This document shows positions 34,042 to 42,499 of a stretch of 64,000 nucleotides of DNA, in pieces. A program made the translations under genes and the position numbers. The stretch is from positions 744,001-808,000 of the forward strand of contig CP173058.1 of assembly GCA_044772875.1 (NCBI GenBank). Reading direction: 5' to 3'. The stretch comes from Morganella morganii_D. GTDB lineage: Bacteria > Pseudomonadota > Gammaproteobacteria > Enterobacterales > Enterobacteriaceae. Position 1 is the first letter of the stretch. The number at the start of each line of letters is the position of its first letter. The notes under the pieces are model-generated. The model worked only from the letters and a program-made list of their open reading frames with translations, was not told the DNA's origin and did not search any database.

Positions 34042-34062
34042 TTAAGGGAGAGCGCACAATTA

Positions 34063-34092
34063 CCCGCTGACAACAGGGGAGAGGTCAGCGGG
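34063..34092 (-). terminator. Hairpin after the fimbrial operon
   Basis: CCCGCTGAC (34063-34071) and GTCAGCGGG (34084-34092) form a 9-bp stem 27 bp beyond the last fimbrial stop (minus strand). No clear T-tract follows, so termination efficiency is uncertain. Confidence 0.55.
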
Positions 34093-34118
34093 AAAGGATT
34101 CAGAGAAGGGAGATGTGA

Positions 34119-34652
34119 TTAATCGTAAGTGATCGTAAAAGTGGCATCCGCGTCCGCGATGCCGGGCGTCGGGCGGTTTCCGGTGGCGACATAGTTAGCG
34201 TAAAATTGCGCCTGACCGTTGCCGTTAATATCCATGGCAATTTTCGGGCTTTTGGCTTCCGGCGGCAGCCGGTTTTTCTGACTGTCGAGGATTTCCACCG
34301 CCACAGAGCCTGCCGCACTTGCGCCTTCATTTATCGCCAGCAGTGAGCTGTCCTGTTTATCTTTCTTACCGCTGAATACAAAGGTGACAGCAGAAGAGGG
34401 CGGACAGTTTTGTAACTGAAAACTGAAGGGCATTGATTGTGTTTTATCACCGGCGGCACGGAAATTTTTCAGTGCCCAGCGTCCCAGTTCGACTTTCTTA
34501 TTTGCCTGAGAGACTTCAACCCCGCAACTGTAAGCGACAATTTCACCGGACAATTCAATATTCACCCGGCCAAGTTCATAGGCGGCGGCTGAATGGATCA
34601 GCAGCCAGCCGGACAGCAGGGGAAACAGAGCCTGTTTTATTTTTTTCTTCAT
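34119..34652 (-). CDS. Minor fimbrial subunit
   Basis: The 177-residue precursor has a signal peptide (MKKKIKQALFPLLSGWLLIH) cleaved near AAAY. The mature protein has the pilin fold signs: VNIELSGEIVAYSC, a second Cys ~45 residues later (LQNCPP), and the C-terminal beta-zipper with ADADATFTITYD ending in an aromatic-rich strand. It is the last gene of the chaperone-usher operon, 11 bp after the adhesin gene. It may be a shaft minor pilin or an anchor/terminator subunit. Confidence 0.88.
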   Translation of the reverse strand: MKKKIKQALFPLLSGWLLIHSAAAYELGRVNIELSGEIVAYSCGVEVSQANKKVELGRWALKNFRAAGDKTQSMPFSFQLQNCPPSSAVTFVFSGKKDKQDSSLLAINEGASAAGSVAVEILDSQKNRLPPEAKSPKIAMDINGNGQAQFYANYVATGNRPTPGIADADATFTITYD

Positions 34653-34663
34653 TACCGTGCCTG

Positions 34664-35665
34664 TTATTCATAGTCTACGCGTAAATAACCGCGGGATTGG
34701 AAAACACCTTCTTTCGGTTTATTGCCGGTCACACTGACAGGCCAGGCGGTAATTGCCGTGCGTGCCGATCCGGCGTCATCGAGCTGAAACGGAATAACAC
34801 TGCCGATATTATTCGGGGTTAATGCATTACCGTTTTGATCACCGACGATAAAACCGACATCCGGGTTATCGGAGACAATCATATTACCGTTTACTTTTTC
34901 GGCTTCGATACGCAGTGTCAGATAGGCTTTCGCTTCTACGTTGGTACACTGGATCGCGATATTTTCGAGTTTTTTATTGACTGCGGCGGGTTTATTACCG
35001 GCACCGGCCTGGCTGAATAACTGCGAGCCGATTTTACCGAAGTTAATCACCACAATATCATTAACCCCGACTTTGCACTGTTGCGGCACATTAATAATTC
35101 CGCTGTAACTGATGGTATAAACCGGCGTGCTTAACGGGTCGGTATTTGCCGTGGTGACATACACGGTAAACAGGGTCTTTTTCGGGATCACAACCTGGTC
35201 AACAAAACGACGGGTGACTTTCAGGCGGAAGGTAAAATTACTGTCCATGATACCGAACGGTTTTCCCTTGGTAACATTCGGGTGTGTTCCCATCAGAACA
35301 TAATTTTGCGGCGGATAAAAAGTACCGGCTGAGCTGTCAGTAATACTCATCGCCCCGAGCAGATAATCATTCAGCCGGAGGTATTTATAGGATCCTTCCG
35401 CTTCCGCCACAGGCATATTGGCGACATAGCTGCGCATTGTCCGGTTATTACCGGAGTGAACAGGACATATTCCCTCAACCCGTTCACTGAAGTTTTTGGT
35501 TAATACTTTTACCTGACCCACCTGATTATTGGCAGAGGTAAAACTGTCTGTCAGGTCGTAAAAGACCTCACTGGTTCCGCCCGCCGCATTACTGCATACC
35601 ACAGCCAGCGCCGGAAGAGGTAAAAATGCCATTAATAACGGGATTGCGTATCTCTTTTTCATCAT
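34664..35665 (-). CDS. Two-domain fimbrial tip adhesin-like protein
   Basis: The start is placed at 35665 (MMKKRYAIPLLMAFLPLPAL), giving 333 residues and a normal signal peptide; the longer frame overlaps the usher. The first ~170 mature residues have Cys pairs (VVCSN, GICPV) and resemble a receptor-binding lectin domain. After IINVPQQCKVG a standard pilin domain follows (NDIVVINFGKIG, IAIQCTN) and ends GVFQSRGYLRVDYE. Length and domain order fit a FimH-like tip adhesin; ligand specificity cannot be told. It lies between the usher and minor pilin genes. Confidence 0.85.
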   Translation of the reverse strand: MMKKRYAIPLLMAFLPLPALAVVCSNAAGGTSEVFYDLTDSFTSANNQVGQVKVLTKNFSERVEGICPVHSGNNRTMRSYVANMPVAEAEGSYKYLRLNDYLLGAMSITDSSAGTFYPPQNYVLMGTHPNVTKGKPFGIMDSNFTFRLKVTRRFVDQVVIPKKTLFTVYVTTANTDPLSTPVYTISYSGIINVPQQCKVGVNDIVVINFGKIGSQLFSQAGAGNKPAAVNKKLENIAIQCTNVEAKAYLTLRIEAEKVNGNMIVSDNPDVGFIVGDQNGNALTPNNIGSVIPFQLDDAGSARTAITAWPVSVTGNKPKEGVFQSRGYLRVDYE

Positions 35666-35672
35666 TAACTCT

Positions 35673-38261
35673 CTATTTACATTCAAGCGCGGTCCGGAGT
35701 AACGGCCCTTTGATTTCCTGACGGGTAAAATCATAATCCGCGGTGCACTGGTCTCCCGGCTGATTTCCCCACTGCACCAGTAACTTCCCGGTCAGCGGCA
35801 GGCCGGTTAAATACACACGCCCGTCATCATCAGCAATGCTGCTGATCTGAGAACCGGTTTCCTGCACCATACTGCCGAAGCGGATCGGCCTGCCGTTGTG
35901 TGTCAGCGAGAGCAGCGCCCGGATCCCGATGCTGGTATCAAACGTGGCACGGGCAACAGCCCCGCTGATCGGCACTACGTTCTGTACGTTATTTTTAATT
36001 TCCGTATTGTCATTAAACGAGTCCGGATTCAGGGCAATACGGTTGTTCCGGTAGGCCGAGGCATAAGGGATGATGGCGTAACCACGCCAGTCCGTTTTCA
36101 CCCCGGTGTAGTTTTCCACCGCCACCCCGGCAGCCCCCGGCGCTTTGACCAGCACCGTGGTGTCATTGATTGACTGGCCGAATGTAAATCCGTTTTCATG
36201 CAGCAGTACCGCACCGGAGGCCCGGTAATTCAGCTGATTCTGATCCGGATCGTAGTTATAACTGATCCCGAAATCACCGTAAGTGCCCTGATAATCCAGA
36301 CCGGCAGAGCCGTTATAGCCCTGCTGGCTGACATGCCCCTGGGATACGGAATAGCTCAGATTTCTGTCTTCCAGCAGTGTGCCGTTCACACCGGCACGGT
36401 AAGCTTCCCGGCCACCGGAGTTATTGGTGGCGGAGAAGGTGGCATACGCGTTATTAAAGGCATCATTACTGCGCGCGTTACGCGACGAGAATGACGAGAA
36501 CGGCACGGACACATTCACCGACAGCATGTTATCGCGTTCTTTAATTTCCAGCGCTCTGGTGGTGCTCAGGGAAACCGAGTAATTTATCCCGTTCAGGCTG
36601 TTGGAATACCCGGCCTGATACCATTCATCCTTGCCGCTGCGGTTCCAGTAAGATTGCTGGTTACCGGATAAATAGAGCGAGCCGTACTGATCAAATGACT
36701 GCGAGATATTGACCTGGAAACGTCCTTTTTTGTTATAGAGCAGGTTGTGATAATTAATAATGATCGGCCTGCTGTTATCACCATCCTCGCCGTCCGGGGC
36801 AAATTCATATCCGGACATCTGCTTGTAAGCGACATCGTTTAAGGTATAGAAACCTTTGGTGGAATAGCGGTAGCCTAATAGCTGGAACGTGGTTCCGGTG
36901 GTGTTCAGGGATTTTGCATACAGGAAACGGAATGATTGCCCCTGGTGGTTTGAGCCGTCCGCCAGTTCACTGTTTGCATGGGTGACATCGAATGAGAATG
37001 CACCAAAACGGCCGATATTCTGGCCGACACCCACCAGTACTGATTTGTATTTATCCGCCAGCTGAGTCCCGGTATAAACGGAGATATCCCGTGTCAGACC
37101 GGCGAGAAGCGTTGCCTGAACAAACTTCGGTTTATCCTGGTTACTGTTACCGCTGCGGAATTCCCCGGCCAGAACGTCATACTTCACGCGGCCTTCACGC
37201 CGGAGCACCGGCAGTGTGGAATAGGGCACGATATACTGCTGCTGAGTGCCGTCTTTCTCCTCGACGGTGACCTGTAAGTCACCACTGGAGGTGGCCGGGT
37301 TTAAATCGTTGATCACAAACGGACCCGGCGGGACATAGACCTGATAAATCACATAGCCGTTCTGGCGGATAACCACCCTGGCATCGGTTTTTGCCATACC
37401 GCGGACGGTCGGGGCATAGCCCTGCTGGCTGTCCGGATACATATTATCGGCAGAAAACAGCCGCACACCACGGAACCCGGCAGAGTCAAATACGCTGCCG
37501 TCCGAGTTGCTGTCACCGATAACCAGCTGACTTTTCAGGGCAATAATCGGCCGCTGAACATAGTTCATCAGGCTGCGCCACTGACTGTTACTTGAGTTTT
37601 TACTTTTGTTGTAATTCCAGGCGCTTGACTGACGAAACTGCCATGCACCGAGGTTAAACCCTGAGTTCAGGTTAACGTAATAGCTGCTGGTATTGTCCGA
37701 GTTATTATTCCCGGAAGCGAAATAGTTCATAAACAGCGCCGGAATACCGGATTCCCATCTGTCCGGCGGGATATAACCGCGCGCCTGTCCGGAAAGGCTG
37801 GCCTGAGGGAAACTGAGCATCAGCCGCTGTTTCCGGAAATCAAAGTGATACTCTGAGCCGGGGATTTTTTCGGTAAACGGAAAACACTGTTTGTCCTGCG
37901 CTGTTAATTCCTCCGGACGGGCGATATTCACCCCGAAGCCCATAATGGTCTCAGCACTGAGGCAGGGGAATAAATAAGGCTCACCCTCTTTATTTTTCAG
38001 TCCGGTAAAGATGATTTCAGAGGAGGACACAAAATCATTATTAACGGACAGTTCAACCAGGTAATTACCGGGCGGCTGATAGCCGCCCGATTCAAAGCGG
38101 GATAAATCAGAGACATCCGCATCAGACAGGTCGTCGGTTAAAAACGCGGCGTTAAAGGAAGGCTTTGCACCGGCCGTTCCCGCAGGCAAAAAACACGTAA
38201 CGGCTGCAAGCACAGCAAAATAAACCGGCGTATGTGTGAAAACCTTTTTGATGTTACTCAT
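35673..38261 (-). CDS. Fimbrial outer-membrane usher protein
   Basis: The usher is the outer-membrane pore that assembles chaperone-bound pilins. The start at 38261 (MSNIKKVFTHTPVYF) gives 862 residues and a signal peptide ending near AGAKPSFN. Visible parts are the N-terminal chaperone-binding domain (FNAAFLTDDLSDADVSDL), the 24-strand barrel, the plug region with the family motif PGPFVINDL, and C-terminal domains with the paired Cys (DQCTAD...ALECK). Length is normal. Spacing of 7 bp to the adhesin and 43 bp from the chaperone gene indicates one transcript. Confidence 0.95.
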   Translation of the reverse strand: MSNIKKVFTHTPVYFAVLAAVTCFLPAGTAGAKPSFNAAFLTDDLSDADVSDLSRFESGGYQPPGNYLVELSVNNDFVSSSEIIFTGLKNKEGEPYLFPCLSAETIMGFGVNIARPEELTAQDKQCFPFTEKIPGSEYHFDFRKQRLMLSFPQASLSGQARGYIPPDRWESGIPALFMNYFASGNNNSDNTSSYYVNLNSGFNLGAWQFRQSSAWNYNKSKNSSNSQWRSLMNYVQRPIIALKSQLVIGDSNSDGSVFDSAGFRGVRLFSADNMYPDSQQGYAPTVRGMAKTDARVVIRQNGYVIYQVYVPPGPFVINDLNPATSSGDLQVTVEEKDGTQQQYIVPYSTLPVLRREGRVKYDVLAGEFRSGNSNQDKPKFVQATLLAGLTRDISVYTGTQLADKYKSVLVGVGQNIGRFGAFSFDVTHANSELADGSNHQGQSFRFLYAKSLNTTGTTFQLLGYRYSTKGFYTLNDVAYKQMSGYEFAPDGEDGDNSRPIIINYHNLLYNKKGRFQVNISQSFDQYGSLYLSGNQQSYWNRSGKDEWYQAGYSNSLNGINYSVSLSTTRALEIKERDNMLSVNVSVPFSSFSSRNARSNDAFNNAYATFSATNNSGGREAYRAGVNGTLLEDRNLSYSVSQGHVSQQGYNGSAGLDYQGTYGDFGISYNYDPDQNQLNYRASGAVLLHENGFTFGQSINDTTVLVKAPGAAGVAVENYTGVKTDWRGYAIIPYASAYRNNRIALNPDSFNDNTEIKNNVQNVVPISGAVARATFDTSIGIRALLSLTHNGRPIRFGSMVQETGSQISSIADDDGRVYLTGLPLTGKLLVQWGNQPGDQCTADYDFTRQEIKGPLLRTALECK

Positions 38262-38304
38262 TTCACCCTGTTCCCTGCATGACAACAATAAAATAATGAA
38301 TGTC

Positions 38305-39003
38305 TTAATTCAGATTCACTTCGCGCTGTTTGCGCAGTCCGCCGTAATCATTAATGGTCTGATAGGTCAGTTTGCGGCCGTTTTTACCGGCAATTTGATG
38401 TGCGCTGAATGGCGCAACCATGACATTCTCAAGCGGACGTCCGTCTAAAATGATATTGACGAAAGTAGTGTAATAAGGCGTCGGGTTACCAATAGTAATC
38501 GCGCCGTTTTTCTGTGTGATGGTAATTTTTTCCGCTGCATCTTCTGTTTGGATCGGCAAATTCACCGGTCTGACAAATAATTTAATCCGCGACAAAATAG
38601 CCAGCTGGAGAACATTTTTTCCTTCCAGTGAGTTTTTATCCACAGAAGGAATAGCTTTTACGTTCAGCCAGAAAATGGATTCTCTGTCTTTCGGCAAGTC
38701 CTGAGTCAGATTAACAATCCGCAGAATATTTTCGCTGTCAGGCTCTATTACAAATAACGGCGGAGTGATAACAAAATCTTTTTCTTTGCCATTTTCATTA
38801 TCAACCCATGAATTGATCAGAAAACGTTCTTTCGGGCTGTGGTTAATCACAGAAAGCGAAGTTTGTTTTGCATCCAGGGGATAAATCACCCTGGTTGCAC
38901 CCAGTGCAATTCCTGAATTCTGATTTGATGCTGAATAAGAAAACCCTGACATCAGTGTGAAAAACAATATCAATGCACTATTTTTAAAATAATCAGAAAT
39001 CAC
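38305..39003 (-). CDS. Periplasmic fimbrial chaperone (PapD/FimC family)
   Basis: The 232-residue precursor has a signal peptide (LILFFTLMSGFSYS) and two immunoglobulin-like domains. Family motifs are present: GATRVIYPLDAKQTSLSV at the G1/A1 region, the F1-G1 segment with alternating hydrophobics (VLQLAILSRIKLFVRP), with the conserved Lys, and NPTPYYTTFV in domain 2. It would cap pilin subunits and deliver them to the usher encoded next. Confidence 0.94.
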   Translation of the reverse strand: MISDYFKNSALILFFTLMSGFSYSASNQNSGIALGATRVIYPLDAKQTSLSVINHSPKERFLINSWVDNENGKEKDFVITPPLFVIEPDSENILRIVNLTQDLPKDRESIFWLNVKAIPSVDKNSLEGKNVLQLAILSRIKLFVRPVNLPIQTEDAAEKITITQKNGAITIGNPTPYYTTFVNIILDGRPLENVMVAPFSAHQIAGKNGRKLTYQTINDYGGLRKQREVNLN

Positions 39004-39095
39004 AAAAGTACCTCTTAATATTCTCTGTCAGAAATAACGCATAGAGTATGGTATTTCATTTTCCGGGGTGGCTTATAATACAGAAGGCGAGATAT

Positions 39096-39174
39096 AAAAC
39101 TCTCTCCGCTCCCTGTTACAGGCACAATCCATTGTCAGAATGAATAAGACATAATTCTGTGCAGAGAGAGTTTT
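39096..39174 (-). promoter_or_regulatory. Inverted repeat between major pilin and chaperone genes, possible attenuator
   Basis: AAAACTCTCTC (39096-39106) and GAGAGAGTTTT (39164-39174) are perfect 11-bp complements spanning 79 bp in the 204-bp gap after the major pilin gene. On the minus strand the distal arm ends in GAGAGTTTT. Such partial terminators keep pilin expression above chaperone/usher expression. Inference from structure and position. Confidence 0.55.
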
Positions 39175-39207
39175 TTGTTTATTTAATTAATTACATTCAG
39201 TAATTGA

Positions 39208-39753
39208 TTATTCATATTTAACAACGAAAGTGGCATCAGCATTTGCCTGACCCGGAGTCGTTGCGCCTTTGGCAACATAGCGGGCAGTGAAATCTAATAC
39301 GTTAGTACCTTCGATTAAGGTTTTGGCTGTTGAGAAATCAGCACCGCCCGGAGATAATACTTTAGATGTAATATCGCTGATCTGAATACCAACGTTCTGT
39401 GCAGCCGGTGCGTTAGTACCGGAGTTAACGGCTAATAAGGTTGCGTCACCGGTCATGCTCTGGCCTGAGAAGGCAACAGCAGCGGTAGTCGCCACAGCCG
39501 GATCACAGTCAACCAGTTTGATTTTGAACGGAACCTGAGTAGACATGTCGCCTGCTGCGGCTAATTTAGCAGTACGGTACTGACCTAATTCCACAGTCTG
39601 GTTGCTGCTTTCAGTACTGACTGCACAGGCTGCGTTAACCAGTTCCCCGGTAAAATGAACTGTACCGCCGTTTACGATGACCGGATCTGCTGATGCAGCA
39701 GCGGAGAATAATAAAGCGGATACAACAGATGCACCAATAATATTTAATTTCAT
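39208..39753 (-). CDS. Major fimbrial subunit (type 1 pilin family)
   Basis: The 181-residue precursor has a signal peptide cleaved near ASADPV. The mature pilin shows the donor-strand region at the N-terminus (VNGGTVHFTGELVNAAC), the disulphide partner Cys in KLVDCDP, and the C-terminal beta-zipper NADATFVVKYE. As the first structural gene, with low-complexity Ala/Thr content typical of major pilins, it should form the fimbrial shaft. Its promoter is unclear: the MrpJ-like gene lies 145 bp upstream on the same strand. Confidence 0.94.
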   Translation of the reverse strand: MKLNIIGASVVSALLFSAAASADPVIVNGGTVHFTGELVNAACAVSTESSNQTVELGQYRTAKLAAAGDMSTQVPFKIKLVDCDPAVATTAAVAFSGQSMTGDATLLAVNSGTNAPAAQNVGIQISDITSKVLSPGGADFSTAKTLIEGTNVLDFTARYVAKGATTPGQANADATFVVKYE

Positions 39754-39898
39754 AATACTGAATTCCTAAAAAATAAACGCCATCTTCAAATTTTACTATC
39801 TTAAAAGAATAGTAAACCACTACATCTGAAGAGGTTAATCTTCAGATACAATTTTAGTATTGTGTGTATCAGAAATGAAAAAACGAAAAACAATAAAA

Positions 39899-40135
39899 TT
39901 AATACACATAATCCAGGCTGTTATTAAGATCACCAAACAGCTTTACAAAAGGTACTTCAAGAACCAGTGAAATAGTAAACAGCATATCAAGCGGAATATT
40001 ACATTCCCCGCGCTCATAGCGTGAAACCTGTTGCTGGCTTAATTTTAATTTGTCACCTAATTCTGAACCGGATAATCCCTGTTCTTTTCTGTGTGCTCTG
40101 ATTTGTTCTCCAACAATTTTATTTATATTCATCAT
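39899..40135 (-). CDS. MrpJ-like HTH-XRE fimbrial regulator
   Basis: The 78-residue protein is almost entirely one HTH-XRE domain: VGEQIRAHRKEQGLSGSELG, with recognition helix LSQQQVSRYERGEC. Size and sequence fit the MrpJ group of Proteus and relatives, small regulators encoded with fimbrial operons that repress flagellar genes when fimbriae are made. MrpJ homologs normally close their operon; here the gene stands first, between the control region and the major pilin. An alternate ATG one codon on is possible (MMNIN). Confidence 0.87.
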   Translation of the reverse strand: MMNINKIVGEQIRAHRKEQGLSGSELGDKLKLSQQQVSRYERGECNIPLDMLFTISLVLEVPFVKLFGDLNNSLDYVY

Positions 40136-41233
40136 GAGTCGTACTCAAAAATTACCGGGTTTCTTATGGAAATAATATGTAAGACATTCTGAATAACTAA
40201 TCAGGTAATACAAAAACGTATTCCGGCTATAATAAAATATAACTGAAAAGACGCAGTTGCATTTCGTGATCAAGTATTAGCGCTTACGAAAACTAAGTAA
40301 AGTTAGTTATAACGATCAAAGGCGTATTATTAATTGTCAAAAACTATCAATAATGATTTTTTGATCGTTATAATCTTTTTTTAATATTAACATTTTTATA
40401 GGTATTCAAAAAAAGATATTTTTGTTTTTTTATGTGTTTTTTAATTTATTGATAAATAACAAAACGTAATTATTTTTTCATTTTAATTACTTTTATAATA
40501 GAAGGTTTTGTCTATTTATTTCATAAAACTACAGTTTTATTATGTTTTTTATTGTAATCAATTGATTTATAACAATTAATAAATTTTAAAAAAATTTAAT
40601 CAATAATGTGTAATTTTTATTTTTTTGCAAAAATGTAAAAAAATCAAAAATAAAATTCTGATATTTTGAATTTATTTGTTATTTTATTTCTAATTGTTAT
40701 TTTATGTTCGAAGAAAACTAAACGATTACATAAAAAATGCGTTGTAAATGGTAAAAATATAAATTTTTGTATTTTTTTAAACATAAATCACACAAAATAA
40801 AAACATATATTTCATAATGTAAGCTTTAAAAAGTTATTATACTTCATGATGTTATACAGATTAAAATACAAAACTCCTGAAATATTACAAATTATTACCA
40901 TAATATGCCTAATCACAAATTTAAGGCGTAAATGCAAACTAACGCATATTGCGAGTAATTATAGGCTGAATAATAATTTATCTGATAAAAAAAACAGAAT
41001 ATGTCGTAATATATAAGAAATCTATATTAATCATAATGTTAATTATATGAAAGCAGGGCTATGGGTTATTATCGGCGGTTATCCGGCAGACTTTAGCTTT
41101 TTCGGGAGTTACGCTATAAAGGCAGAGGGATCTGAACACTGTCATTTTTATTCTGAGGGGGGGAGGGAACATATGATACCGGACTATACGGAAAGCAATT
41201 TTACCGGTATTGAGCGCGGTGGTGGTATTGGGG
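40136..41233. promoter_or_regulatory. AT-rich fimbrial control region without a convincing gene
   Basis: About 1.1 kb of strongly AT-rich DNA separates the MrpJ-like gene from the AraC gene, both on the minus strand. It holds the inverted repeat described at 40307-40373. A frame at 41047-41268 (plus) lacks a ribosome-binding site, overlaps the AraC 3' end and is not believed. No recombinase gene is near, so a Fim/Mrp-type invertible promoter is not supported. Confidence 0.6.
40307..40373. repeat. 14-bp inverted repeat with a GATC in each arm
   Basis: TTATAACGATCAAA (40307-40320) and its exact complement TTTGATCGTTATAA (40360-40373) lie 172-238 bp upstream of the MrpJ-like start. Each arm has a Dam site; a third GATC lies at 40268-40271. 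Paired GATC sites in AT-rich fimbrial promoters recall the Lrp/Dam switch of pap-type operons. Confidence 0.8.
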
Positions 41234-42154
41234 TTATCCGTTTTTATGCACCGGGATGTAGTAATTAATTTCTTCCACATACTGTATGCCGTTGGCAATA
41301 AAGTCATCATGCCGGTCAGCGGGCAGCAACTTATAGTGCTCAATATCCGGGCCTCTTCTGCGCAGCAGATTCATTTCTGCCAGTGTGCCGGAGTACGCGG
41401 CATGAATAATATTGTTGTAATCACCGGGCAGGTTCTTCAGCGTGGCCGGGTCGATGGTTATTCTGAGATAATGTCCGCCCGGTAAGGTCACCGGGGAAAG
41501 TGACGCCCGGCGGATGCTTTCCGGTGATAATACGGACGGAATGACTGCGGTGGTATAGGCGTAACTGATATCATCAGCGGTGGATTCATAGGGAGCATGT
41601 ACGGCATATAAATCCGCAGGAATAATATCGACTTCCTTAAAAAATTTCACCCAGAACTCACGCCGGAACTGCCGGTTTTCTGTCTGCCAGTCAGACAGAT
41701 TTCTCCGGTGATAATGATGTGATCCCGCTAACTGCATTTCCGGTAATTCAGCCAGTTCAGACTGAAACGAAATAAGGTTCTCTGCCTGTAACGGAAAACA
41801 AAACCCGTTGCTGTCCCAGCCCGTCTTTTTGCGGTAAGCGGATGGTGTGGTATTAAACTGGGATTTAAAGGCGCGGCAGAATGTCTGCTGTGAATCGAAA
41901 CGGTATTTTACGGAAATATCGAGAATACTGCTGCTGGTGATCCGCAATACTTTTGCCGCACAGGATAAGCGCCGGGCACGGATATATTTTCCGATCACGA
42001 CACCGGTATGTTCTTTAAATAAGCGCTGTAAATGCCATTTGGAATAGCCCGCCCGTGCAGCAATGATATCCAGTGATAAATCAGATTCCAGATTTTGCTC
42101 AATCCACAAAACCAGACTCTGAATAATACTTCCGCGAAGTCCGTCTATGTTCAT
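41234..42154 (-). CDS. AraC-family regulator with Rob-like C-terminal sensor domain
   Basis: Two helix-turn-helix motifs form the N-terminal AraC domain: LSLDIIAARAGYSKWHLQRL and ISVKYRFDSQQTFCRAFKSQ. About 180 residues follow in the style of the GyrI-like/Rob C-terminal domain (LPGGHYLRITIDP). The layout is that of Rob, which binds mar/sox/rob boxes. I prefer the ATG at 42154 (306 residues); a TTG at 42172 would add six residues. An inverted repeat just upstream may be an operator. Targets are unknown. Confidence 0.88.
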   Translation of the reverse strand: MNIDGLRGSIIQSLVLWIEQNLESDLSLDIIAARAGYSKWHLQRLFKEHTGVVIGKYIRARRLSCAAKVLRITSSSILDISVKYRFDSQQTFCRAFKSQFNTTPSAYRKKTGWDSNGFCFPLQAENLISFQSELAELPEMQLAGSHHYHRRNLSDWQTENRQFRREFWVKFFKEVDIIPADLYAVHAPYESTADDISYAYTTAVIPSVLSPESIRRASLSPVTLPGGHYLRITIDPATLKNLPGDYNNIIHAAYSGTLAEMNLLRRRGPDIEHYKLLPADRHDDFIANGIQYVEEINYYIPVHKNG

Positions 42155-42178
42155 TATTTTTATAACCCGCAAAGAGTG

Positions 42179-42203
42179 ATATCGCTCAGTTCTCGGGCGA
42201 TAT
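42179..42203. promoter_or_regulatory. Inverted repeat upstream of the AraC gene
   Basis: ATATCGC (42179-42185) and GCGATAT (42197-42203) are perfect complements 11 bases apart, 25-49 bp before the AraC-family start. It could be an operator or a leader hairpin. The rest of the 345-bp gap to the chemoreceptor gene is AT-rich with nothing else recognised. Confidence 0.4.
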
Positions 42204-42499
42204 AAAAGTTAACCTTTTAATATTAAATGAATTTACCTTTTATATCCGCAAGGAGTGTAAATATCTGTATGAAGTATGCAGCGGTTTGTATTTTTTTATC
42301 AGGAATTGTCTTTTTTTATGTAAATTTGAGACATACAAACAGAAAAATATCTTGATCCGGTAAAAAACGGGTAGCTATTAATCTGAAAAAAAACAAAATT
42401 TTAAAAAATAATAAAAAATTATAACTTTTGAAGTTTCTGCCGATAACTGTATCCGTATGACTCAGCCAGATCATTTTGTTGCCCCTTAAAGGAAACTGT

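Noticed and set aside
40307..40373. Invertible promoter element (fimS or mrpI type)
   Set aside because: The segment between the arms is only 39 bp and no tyrosine recombinase gene is nearby.
41047..41268. 73-codon plus-strand ORF in the AT-rich gap next to the AraC gene
   Set aside because: No ribosome-binding site, no domain or signal, overlaps the 3' end of the AraC gene, and composition changes within it.
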